Part shown: positions 1-6,755 of the stretch, one piece after another | How the letters are laid out: every line of letters begins with the position of its first letter | Position numbering within the stretch: the first letter of the stretch is position 1 | Source of the DNA: Cyclostephanos tholiformis | Lineage: Eukaryota > Bacillariophyta > Thalassiosirophyceae > Thalassiosirales > Thalassiosiraceae | Length of the DNA stretch: 10,093 bases | Assembly (NCBI GenBank): GCA_036939975.1 | Contig: JALLPB010001008.1 | Coordinates: forward strand, 1 to 10,093 | Direction of reading: 5' to 3' | Notes under the pieces: model-generated | Databases searched by the model: none | Told to the model about the DNA's origin: nothing | Seen by the model: the letters and a program-made list of their open reading frames with translations, nothing else | Program-made: the position numbers and the translations under genes

Positions 1-41
1 CCCCCCCCTCCCGCATCCCCCCCCCCCCCCAAGAAGATAAG
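1..41 (+). promoter_or_regulatory. C-homopolymer leader before the kinase ATG
   Basis: Two C runs (1-8 and C14 at 17-30), broken by a short mixed stretch, end 11 bases before the ATG at 42. The immediate start context is purine-rich (aagaagataag). On the transcript this would be a C-rich 5' leader, or a promoter-proximal tract if transcription starts inside it. The window begins here, so its full extent is unknown. Confidence 0.35.
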
Positions 42-1451
42 ATGGTCTCCCACGCGTCCGCGGCCGCCGCCCTCCTCGCCGCGACGATCGTCACGTCCTC
101 GACGCCAGTAACGAGCGGCTTCGTCCTCCCCCCCGGCGTCGGCGTCGTACTCCCTCGGTCGTCGTATTCGTCGTCGTCGTCGTCGTCGTCGTCGATGGCA
201 ACTGCGGCCGAGTCGACGTCGTCCTCCCCGTCGACCTCCGAGGCAGCCATCGCCGATTTGCCATCGTCGACCGTGCCCGTCGACGACGAGTGCGCGCTCG
301 TCGTAGACGACGACGACGCGAGGACGACGTCATCGTCGACACTCCCCCCCCCAGCGAGCGCCACCGATAGGGAAGGGATCCTCTACGAGGCGTTGGGCAA
401 GTTCGTGCCCCCGGACCAACTCGACGAATATCACTTCGAGCCGACGACCGGGGGCGTGAACAACGTCGTTTATTACGTCAGGAGGAGGGGGGGGGGAGGG
501 GAGGCGATGAAGGAAGGAGGCGGTGGGACGGGGGGGGGGGGGGTAGTGGATTCGTCGCTATTGGGGGTGTTGCGCGTGTACAACAACAGCAACGACGATC
601 CGAAGGTCGCGTTCGAGCACGGGATACTCGAGAAACTGGCGCGTCAGGAGCTTTCGTTCGGAATACCCGAAACGCTGACGTCGATTCGCGGCAATCGCTT
701 CGAGAAGCTCGGGGGGGGGGCGAGCGCGTGCCTGTTCAAGTCGATACCGGGAGTGTTGCCGAAGCTCACGAAGGTGAGGGAGATCGGGCTGTGCGCGGGG
801 GAACTATCGAGCGCCATGGCCAGGATCGACAGGGCGGAATTGCCGGCGATATGTCCCAACTTTCCATACTGGGATATATACGAGGTACACAAGGCCGTGA
901 CCAAGGATACGTTCTACGAGATATTGAAATCGAACGAGTTCGATCCTTGGAGGGATTCCGCCAATTACGTCGAGAACGACCTCACCGAGGTCATGGAGAA
1001 GGTGGCGACGTATCAGGGCGAATTGCCATGGAGTTTCATCCACGGCGATTTGCACTACGATAACATCCTAGTGGACGACGATGGCGTCACGGGATTGCTC
1101 GACTTCGAATTCTCGTCGTACGATTGGCGCGCGATGGAATTGGCGATATGCCTCAGCAAGTACTGCAGCGAGGACGATCCGTATCCGTACTTCGAGCGTT
1201 TCGTGGACGGCTTCGCGGTATGCGCTGATCTGACGCCGATTGAGATCGAGAGCATGTGCACCCTCATACGATTGAGGATACTCTCGAACGTCGTTTACTT
1301 CGTGGGTAGGGCGCTGGCGGGGGAGGATCAGTTAAGCACCCTCACTTGCAGGATCGATAATTACTGCCAGAGGCTGCGCTGGATCAAGAGCAACGAGGAA
1401 GCGATCGTATCGTTGATAAAGGAGAAGTTCGCCGCGAACGGCAAGCTATGA
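42..1451 (+). CDS. APH/choline-kinase-fold phosphotransferase, probably plastid-targeted
   Basis: A 469-residue protein of the aminoglycoside phosphotransferase/choline kinase/type II homoserine kinase superfamily, expected to transfer phosphate from ATP to a small metabolite. Seen: a hydrophobic signal peptide (about 1-25) ending in SG|FVLPPG, an ASAFAP-like site with Phe27; a Ser/Asp-rich linker to about 110; a Gly-rich nucleotide loop TGGVNN (136-141); strand LLGVLRVYNN with Arg178; catalytic loop HGDLHYDN (His334, Asp336, Asn341); metal-binding LDFEF (Asp354); and DWRAMELAICLSKY just after, as in homoserine-kinase-like and choline-kinase-like members. A Gly-rich insertion (about 148-170) encoded by poly-G lies between the first strands of the N-lobe. 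The ATG at 42 is chosen because it gives the complete presequence. Substrate is not decidable: homoserine, choline/ethanolamine or another alcohol. The family is fairly sure, plastid location is inferred, and the specific enzyme is unknown. No intron is needed. Confidence 0.85.
   Translation: MVSHASAAAALLAATIVTSSTPVTSGFVLPPGVGVVLPRSSYSSSSSSSSSMATAAESTSSSPSTSEAAIADLPSSTVPVDDECALVVDDDDARTTSSSTLPPPASATDREGILYEALGKFVPPDQLDEYHFEPTTGGVNNVVYYVRRRGGGGEAMKEGGGGTGGGGVVDSSLLGVLRVYNNSNDDPKVAFEHGILEKLARQELSFGIPETLTSIRGNRFEKLGGGASACLFKSIPGVLPKLTKVREIGLCAGELSSAMARIDRAELPAICPNFPYWDIYEVHKAVTKDTFYEILKSNEFDPWRDSANYVENDLTEVMEKVATYQGELPWSFIHGDLHYDNILVDDDGVTGLLDFEFSSYDWRAMELAICLSKYCSEDDPYPYFERFVDGFAVCADLTPIEIESMCTLIRLRILSNVVYFVGRALAGEDQLSTLTCRIDNYCQRLRWIKSNEEAIVSLIKEKFAANGKL
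168..194 (+). repeat. (TCG)9 microsatellite coding for Ser9
   Basis: Nine perfect TCG units lie in frame in the presequence/linker of the kinase-like protein and encode a serine run. Imperfect TCG/GAC units continue to about 330 and encode Ser/Asp-rich sequence. The position, between signal peptide and kinase fold, is one where length changes should be tolerated. Confidence 0.9.
487..543 (+). repeat. In-frame poly-G tracts (G10 and G14) in the kinase gene
   Basis: G10 at 487-496 and G14 at 530-543 encode much of the Gly-rich insertion in the kinase N-lobe; a third tract, G10 at 711-720, encodes GGG within EKLGGGASACL. All three leave the frame open. Tracts of this length are prone to slippage in replication and to sequencing error. 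Confidence 0.9.
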
Positions 1452-1984
1452 CGATGAGACCGGTCTGTTGGGGGTTGGAAAGGGTTTGTCGGTTGAAGGA
1501 TTACAAATATGAGTGAGATGTTGACATGAGGAAGTGAACTGATGAATACGTTGTGACTTCCGTTACGCTTCCTGGAAATGTCCCAATGGATAAAAGTAAA
1601 CATTTGAGAATTGCAGGATGAACTCGTTACCAAAATTGAAGAGGGATTCAAATGTCCCATCAACCCTAAGTGGCAATTTTCGATTTAATTCTATATCCAT
1701 AATAAGTGAAATGGTGATCCACTTTTTCATCATTGATTTTTTTATACGTCATCATTGTTTCTCTTAAAGTCCTGCATGGGGTGAGCGACAGTGAATTAGA
1801 TATCCCTTGTGTGCGAGAGAGATATGGCAAACATAGGGGTAAGTCAATGCCTGTGAAGGTTCACTAAAAATCAAGAAGAATCGTATAAGTAAGTGAATGA
1901 TAGAGTGGTTCTGCAAGATGTAGCAGAACTTTAAATTTGAGAGTAATTCACCTGACTTGATTGAATTTATGATATGGAAACATT
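1452..1984. other. Intergenic region 3' of the kinase gene, no gene seen
   Basis: About 530 bases of lower-GC sequence between the kinase stop codon and the left flank of the retrotransposon. No reading frame here resembles a protein and I found no tRNA-like fold. It keeps ordinary CpG dinucleotides (for example near 1560-1570, 1736 and 1790-1815), unlike the element next to it, so it looks like host spacer plus the 3' UTR of the kinase gene. One clear hairpin, GTTCTGC (1908-1914) with GCAGAAC (1923-1929) and an 8-base loop, is the only local structure noticed. Confidence 0.6.
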
Positions 1985-1998
1985 AGTATGAATGGGTG
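1985..1998 (+). repeat. Putative target-site duplication, left copy
   Basis: The 14-mer agtatgaatgggtg occurs here and again, identically, at 4092-4105. Both copies lie just outside the recognisable LINE remnant, in direct orientation. The length fits target-site duplications made by target-primed reverse transcription. The bases on either side of the 14-mer differ between the two copies. Confidence 0.65.
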
Positions 1999-2126
1999 TG
2001 TGTGTAAACTCAGCTTCCACCGTGCTGGTGGGCCTTTTACATGATCGGCCTATCAAGGCACAAGGCAGGACTGCAGCTAATAAGATGAATGAACTACCCA
2101 TACAAATGATAGTTCACCCAAACAGA

Positions 2127-3352
2127 TTATCCCAATGAAAGATCATGATTGCCTTTGTCCTCTCTGTCCCCTGGAGGTGCCTCCATGTCGTCAAGTTGCT
2201 CCCGCCAAAATGTGTGACACATTGATCCTCTCTTCCTTTCCTCTTCCTTGCAGAGCATAAATAGAGGCCAATCCATGATGAACCTGAAAATGGACTCTGA
2301 TTGAACTCCAATAGAATGGTTGATCATCTTGAGGCACACAGCCTTATGTACAGCCTTCCAAGTTGGGTACACCCATTTCCTGCCAGGATTTTGAGCAGAT
2401 TGCATTCCCACTATGATGAGCAGCCCTAATGGGAAACCCTTCTAGTAGGATTTTTAACCCCCAAGGAGAAAGTCTCCATGTTTCACTCCCAAATAGTAGC
2501 ACTGCCTGCACAGTTGCCTTGTAAAAAACACCACTAACCTTAGGAAAAGCATTTTCTGCCCTCAACACATGAGAAACCCATGCCCAGCTCATGCATGCCT
2601 TTATCAGGTTGCATCACATGGCCTGTGAATCATTGTTGTCATGTGTCAACAGTCACCCCAGATATTTTGATACCTCCACTCTATCCAGATCTTCCCCATA
2701 GACCACACACATTTTAGAGAGGGCAATCCTTGCAATTTCAGTGACTAAATGTTGTGTCCTCTTTGTTCACCCCTCATGGCAGAGCAGAGTGCATTGGGGC
2801 TTTCAGTAAAGAGCTCTAACCTTGGTCTGCAAACTACATCTCTTGCATTTTGGGAAGGAAACTGTCCCTTTGCTTGGGATCACTAAGTGATCCTAAGGAT
2901 GACGGTAAAGAAAATCCATCTCAGAGCCCACTTTGTGTTTGACTCACCAATGCAGTGCAGTACTGGGCAGTAGTATGCACCCATGGCAAGTGATTGATAG
3001 CACTGTATAAGGTGTCATTGGAGTATCATAGACATAGAGAGGAGGACATTGCTGAAATTCCAGACAACTTGATAGGATTCAGTCAGCTGCAAGGCTGGTG
3101 ACAATTCTTCATGGCGATGCTTCCTTTTGGCAGATGTCTCAGTCGGAGACAAATTGTAGTCGGCATACTCCATCTCTGTATAACCCACCTTGCTGTACTA
3201 TCCGCCCAGGAGTTCACAATGCACACCATTGTCTTTGTTTTGGCGCCATTTGTGAACAGACCAAATGAATAGAACAATCCATTCAAACTATCCAATGAAG
3301 TTGCCAAATGTTCCTGCAGCCATTCTCGGTCACAAGAGGCAGCAGCATTGAC
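2127..3352 (-). pseudogene. Reverse transcriptase C-terminal half, broken
   Basis: Translated on the minus strand, the segment from about 3350 to 3210 reads ASCDREWLQ, then LDSLNGLFYSFGLFTNGAKT and KTMVC. This is the region that follows the YADD-type catalytic box in LINE reverse transcriptases (LDxLFxxxGLxTNxxKTKxM). From about 2880 to 2345 one frame runs through PKCKRCSLQTK (finger-like), YGEDLDRVEVSKYLG, VLRAENAFPKVSGVFYKAT and LLFGSETW. It is interrupted by TGA at 2653-2655 and 2614-2616 and by two more stops near 2770-2810. A frame change near 2390-2420 moves on to a frame with FIMDWPLFMLCKEEERKRGS and FWREQ, the usual end of this family. The catalytic palm with its Asp pair is absent, so no active enzyme can be made. 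Confidence 0.85.
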
Positions 3353-3835
3353 AGAAATGTTGGGTCAGATTGGTCAGGCCCATCACATCCTCAACCTCCT
3401 CGGCAACTTTCTCATCTCTATCATCTTGTGGGGAACAGAGATTAATGTAGGATGGGGGTGTGCTCACAAGGGCATTTGTTAAAAGCTTGCTTGATTGTCA
3501 CCAATATGCCTAAGTTGTTTGGTGGCATATAGCACCCTAGATGGAAAAATTGCTGACTCCCTATGACCAACATGATTGTTAGCATGTTCAGTCCACAAAT
3601 CCTCCAGTCCTTGATCCCGTAAAATTTTCTAGGTCAGCAAAAGAGGGCAATACCACCTTGGTGTGCACTGGGGGAATTCAAGTGAATATTATGAGTGGAA
3701 ATCCTGTCTGTCATCATGGTTTCTTGTTTCCTGAAGAATCCCAAGATCAACACCCATGCCCTCCATTGCTTGTAAAGTGGATTCAACAGATGTTGTATAC
3801 TGCAACTACAATTTACCCAGTACCATCTGCCTGTG
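3353..3835 (-). pseudogene. APE-type endonuclease domain of the retrotransposon, broken
   Basis: Three pieces in different minus-strand frames follow one another. The first, near 3720-3780, reads MEGMGVDLGILQETR and contains the Glu of the endonuclease metal site. The second, about 3720-3440, reads DRISTHNIHLNSPSAHQGG and IALF, then CYMPPNNLGILVTIKQAF, with a TGA after the IALFC segment. The third, about 3448-3353, reads INLCSPQDDRDEKVAEEVED followed by MGLTNLTQHF. Order and spacing match the first two thirds of an exonuclease-endonuclease-phosphatase fold. The part after TQHF, including the catalytic C-terminal SDH region, is missing because the sequence passes straight into reverse transcriptase. 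At least two frameshifts and one stop make it non-functional. Confidence 0.85.
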
Positions 3836-4091
3836 ATGGTGTGCATGATTCCATTAACTCCGTGGGTATTCCGCCATAGTACATATGTAAAATGGAAAAA
3901 TCGCCTCAGCTCAGGCCACACAGTCACACACCGCTACACACTACAATGCCCCAGCCACTAACCCAGGACCCTGGTCCGAGTCCACTTATACCCCTAGAGG
4001 TGGAGAATAGGAGTAATCTGTTGGTTCCCATTACTGGGAAGGTATGGCACCAACCATTGGGATAGGAGTGCTAGTGGCCAGCTAGCAGTCC

Positions 4092-4105
4092 AGTATGAAT
4101 GGGTG
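4092..4105 (+). repeat. Putative target-site duplication, right copy
   Basis: Second exact copy of the 14-mer found at 1985-1998, at the 5' side of the minus-strand element. The sequence after it (gaagttgtag) differs from that after the left copy, as expected if one copy borders host DNA and the other borders the element. Confidence 0.65.
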
Positions 4106-4439
4106 GAAGTTGTAGACTATGTGCATCTGCAACTGTGTACCATGATGAGACAACTGAGGAGGAAGATGGGAAATTGGGATAAAATATGCAAGAATGCCAC
4201 TTTCACTTACTATGTGCTGTATTCATTAAAGGTGGCCTCCTTGATCCTCATCGTTTAGGATTTATTTTTTGATTTCCTACAGACACCACTTCTATCTTGC
4301 AGTCCTTACCCTACCCCCTCCTTTTTTGGGGGGGGGGTAGGTTCCGTCCCCGCCGTTTTGGGCAAAGCCTCCCCCCCGCAATAGTAAGCAAAAAACCTCC
4401 TCGAGCAGTCAGCAAGTCGGGCATCGACGAAATAAAATA
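4106..4439 (+). promoter_or_regulatory. Upstream region of the PGS1-type gene
   Basis: About 330 bases of mixed composition before the ATG at 4440, with no coding frame of its own. A pyrimidine-rich stretch (about 4261-4320) contains two AG sites that resemble splice acceptors (ctacag at about 4276-4281, cttgcag at about 4295-4301), so a 5'-UTR intron is possible but unproven. A 9-bp perfect inverted repeat, CCTACCCCC (4310-4318) with GGGGGTAGG (4333-4341), includes a G10 run. The bases before the ATG are AT-rich (aaataaaata). The retrotransposon ends only 335 bases before this start codon and may have displaced older regulatory sequence. Confidence 0.4.
4310..4341. repeat. Inverted repeat with T6 and G10 runs, 100 bp before the PGS1 start
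   Basis: CCTACCCCC at 4310-4318 pairs perfectly with GGGGGTAGG at 4333-4341, leaving a 14-base loop that holds T6 and the rest of a G10 run. Another C7 run follows at about 4371-4377. It could form a hairpin in RNA or a cruciform or G-rich structure in DNA. No function is shown. Confidence 0.7.
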
Positions 4440-6443
4440 ATGGCCGCAATCGGGCGAAGATGGGATAACGCGATGATCCCCCGTCTCATAGGCGCCGCGC
4501 GTGGTGGCGGTGTTGGCGGCAGTGGCGGTGGTCGTACCGAACCACGACCTCCGCCGCAACCGCTACCGTGTTTCCCCCTCGAGCGCCATCATTTCGGACG
4601 TCTCGCCGAAGGACGGTCGTCGTCGTCTCCTCGCGTAGGCGTCGATGGCGATAATGACGGCCATTGCCATAATCAACATCTTTATCATCATCGTAGTCGT
4701 CGTCATCGCCGCCCCTCGTTCTCCCCCTCCGACTCCGTCGTCGTCGCGACGCCCGCCGATTTCCATTCCTACCTCTGCGACGGAATCAGGGGAGCGCGGG
4801 ACAGAGTGATCCTGGCTTCGCTCTACGTGGGCGTGGGGAACGGCAATCGATGCGATAACGACCAAGACGACGACGGCGCGCCGTCGAGGGGGGGATGCAG
4901 AGAGGACGAATTGCTGATGGCCCTTCAAGATGCGTCGTCATCGTCACCTTCCTCCTCCGGCGAGGGCGGTCCGAGGAAGGTGCAGGTCCTACTCGATGCC
5001 AATCGGGCGCTCAGGATGGTTTCGGTGACGTCGAGCGGAAGGGATGGACAATCCCACGGGGGGGATATGGGAGGCGACGACGTCCGTAGGTCGAACTCCG
5101 CCGAGGCTGTGCTATCTCGGATGATGATGTTGCATCCTCATCTCGCTCGTGGTGTGTCGTACGACAACGACGACGATGCAGAAGGTGGCGGCGGCGGTAG
5201 CGGTAGTAGCGGGAGTGGCGTATTCCTCTTCCCGGTCAACGAACACTCGCACCTGCTGCGAGGGATGCTGCCCTCTCCGCTCGACGAGGTCGCCGGCGTG
5301 TTCCACATGAAGGCATACATTATGGACGACGAGTTATTGCTGTCCGGTGCGAACCTAAGCGAGGAGTACTTCGAAAATCGACTCGATCGATACATGCTAT
5401 TCACCAACGGCGCCGGCGGACTTGTGGATTTTTACGCCGACCTATGCGACGTCCTATGCGAGTATGCGATACGATACGACGGCGGACGCACCACGCGTGG
5501 CGGTTTGACGTCGATGCGCGGGGGCCCGTCCACGATGATGTCGACGCGTAATGGCGATGAGGGGGCGAAGAAGCGGAAGTTGGCAACATCGCTAACGCGC
5601 TTATTCGACGGTAGGAACCATTGTTGTGATCTGGAAATAAACGACAAAGGAGTCGTCGCGTGGGCTATACCGACCATTCAAATTCCGACGAAATTACTAG
5701 GCGGACCGATAGGCGTCCCCTCCGACGCGGAGGTTACACGAAATTTACTCTCAGCGGCGCTCGAATGCGATGTTTCGGCATCCGTGCGATTGTCTAGTGC
5801 CTATCTCAATCCAACGCAAGAGTTGATGTCGATTTTGAAAATGTTCGGGAGGAGGGATAACATCGGCGCGACCTACATTCTGACGGCGGGCGAAGTGAGT
5901 CATGGTTTCGCGCCCAAGACGAGGGGAGGAGATACGCACGGGAAGAGGAAACTCGGGGTCGTGGAATACATCAAGGCGACGATACCGAGGGCTTTCCTTA
6001 CATTGGCGAAGGAGACGGCTCGATCCATAATGTCATCCGGGGGGAAGATCCTCCTATACGAACGACTGGGTTGGACGTTCCACGCAAAGGGGATTTGGAT
6101 CACCTCGAACGACGACGACAAGGATGACGATCATGTGGCGGCATCATCCCGCCGATGGCGTGACCGACGCCATCCGGAGCTCATCGATAATCCATCGTCG
6201 TTGCTTGCCACCGTCATCGGTAGTAGCAACTTCGGATCGAGGAGCGAAACCCTCGATTTGGAGAGCAATTGCATCCTGATCTTCAACGACTCGAATGGTA
6301 CCGACGGATCTGTGAAAGAGTCCGTGGCAGCCGAATGGAACGAGCTGTGCGAGTCGAGTAACGACTTGAAGGATGCTGGCGTCGACGTTGATGGTAATCG
6401 AGTCATGCGCGTAGTGCTTAAGTATATGAAACGATTTCTGTGA
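4440..6443 (+). CDS. PGS1: Phosphatidylglycerophosphate synthase, eukaryotic PLD-superfamily type
   Basis: 667 residues. It should catalyse CDP-diacylglycerol + glycerol-3-phosphate -> phosphatidylglycerophosphate + CMP, the step that leads to phosphatidylglycerol and cardiolipin, usually in mitochondria. Seen: N-terminal region with Arg residues and no Asp/Glu except Asp9 (MAAIGRRWDNAMIPRLIGAA), compatible with a mitochondrial presequence; the PGS1-like opening FHSYLCDGIRGARDRVILAS (about 108-127); VQVLLDANRALRM; HKD motif 1, HMKAYIMD (His289, Lys291, Asp296), followed by LLLSGANLSEEYFENRLDRY; HKD motif 2, HAKGIWIT (His548, Lys550; Thr where the Asp would be), with IGSSNFGSRS (Gly594-Asn597) and LDLESN. 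Ser-, Gly- and Asp-rich insertions (about 20-100, 133-175, 195-285, 565-580) make it longer than the roughly 520-560 residues of yeast and human PGS1. The ATG at 4440 follows AT-rich sequence. The family is near certain; location is inferred. Confidence 0.93.
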   Translation: MAAIGRRWDNAMIPRLIGAARGGGVGGSGGGRTEPRPPPQPLPCFPLERHHFGRLAEGRSSSSPRVGVDGDNDGHCHNQHLYHHRSRRHRRPSFSPSDSVVVATPADFHSYLCDGIRGARDRVILASLYVGVGNGNRCDNDQDDDGAPSRGGCREDELLMALQDASSSSPSSSGEGGPRKVQVLLDANRALRMVSVTSSGRDGQSHGGDMGGDDVRRSNSAEAVLSRMMMLHPHLARGVSYDNDDDAEGGGGGSGSSGSGVFLFPVNEHSHLLRGMLPSPLDEVAGVFHMKAYIMDDELLLSGANLSEEYFENRLDRYMLFTNGAGGLVDFYADLCDVLCEYAIRYDGGRTTRGGLTSMRGGPSTMMSTRNGDEGAKKRKLATSLTRLFDGRNHCCDLEINDKGVVAWAIPTIQIPTKLLGGPIGVPSDAEVTRNLLSAALECDVSASVRLSSAYLNPTQELMSILKMFGRRDNIGATYILTAGEVSHGFAPKTRGGDTHGKRKLGVVEYIKATIPRAFLTLAKETARSIMSSGGKILLYERLGWTFHAKGIWITSNDDDKDDDHVAASSRRWRDRRHPELIDNPSSLLATVIGSSNFGSRSETLDLESNCILIFNDSNGTDGSVKESVAAEWNELCESSNDLKDAGVDVDGNRVMRVVLKYMKRFL

Positions 6444-6755
6444 TCAAATATTACCGCACGAGTAAAGTACCGGGCAGCCGTATGACGTCCCTTGATTATG
6501 CTCTGATCATGGTTGTTGATGTAACGTTTCTTTTATGACCACGTATTCTAGCACAGGACCACCCCTCTAGAGAGAAGTAGCAGAGCGTGACCAACGCAGA
6601 TTAATTATCATTAATGACGCAAACCCGATACGGGTAGCTAATGCATCGCGTGATAGTAGACCATCCAAAATAAAAGTGATGCATCACGACCCACCTAATC
6701 TAGTCGACGATTATTTCGAACGAATAAAATTTCGTTCCATATTTCATCGCACAAT
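6444..6755. other. Convergent intergenic spacer with several dyads
   Basis: The 312 bases between the stops of PGS1 (+) and the fibrillin gene (-) must hold both 3' UTRs and ends. AATAAA-like hexamers on the plus strand lie at 6669-6674 and 6724-6729, rather far (about 230-280 bases) from the PGS1 stop. Small palindromes are frequent: ATTAAT-tatc-ATTAAT (6600-6615), CCCG-ata-CGGG (6624-6634) and the perfect 12-mer GTGATGCATCAC (6676-6687). No coding frame or RNA gene was recognised. Confidence 0.5.

Larger units (their letters stand above)
1999..4091 (-). mobile_element. Degenerate LINE-type (non-LTR) retrotransposon
   Basis: A dead element of about 2.1 kb read on the minus strand, so its 5' end is near 4091 and its 3' end near 1999. 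Pieces appear in the expected order: an APE/EEP-type endonuclease (about 3835-3350), the RT part after the catalytic box (about 3350-3200), a Cys-containing finger-like stretch (near 2840), and the C-terminal region with motifs such as YKATVQAVLLFGSETW (about 2476-2525). The frame changes several times and TGA stops interrupt it. There are no LTRs. Bounds are taken from the 14-bp direct repeat on both sides; the 3' end then finishes in a short CA-type tail (tttacacaca on the minus strand). About 250 bases at the 5' end and 130 at the 3' end are unassigned, perhaps UTRs. Class is confident; exact bounds are inferred. Confidence 0.88.

Noticed and set aside
1636..1662. tRNA T-arm-like string (gggattcaaatgtccc)
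   Set aside because: The 5-bp stem with a 7-base loop does not pair properly and no acceptor, D or anticodon arm can be built around it.
2114..2311. 65-codon minus-strand frame
   Set aside because: An alternate frame of the RT C-terminal region; the neighbouring frame with FWREQ and FIMDW is the one matching the family.
3658..3879. 73-codon plus-strand frame starting near 3658
   Set aside because: It is antisense to the endonuclease remnant, whose motifs (GVDLGILQET, SPSAHQGG) are on the minus strand.
1999..4091. LTR retrotransposon or DNA transposon as the identity of the element
   Set aside because: No terminal repeats, integrase or transposase are seen; APE-type endonuclease followed by RT indicates a LINE.
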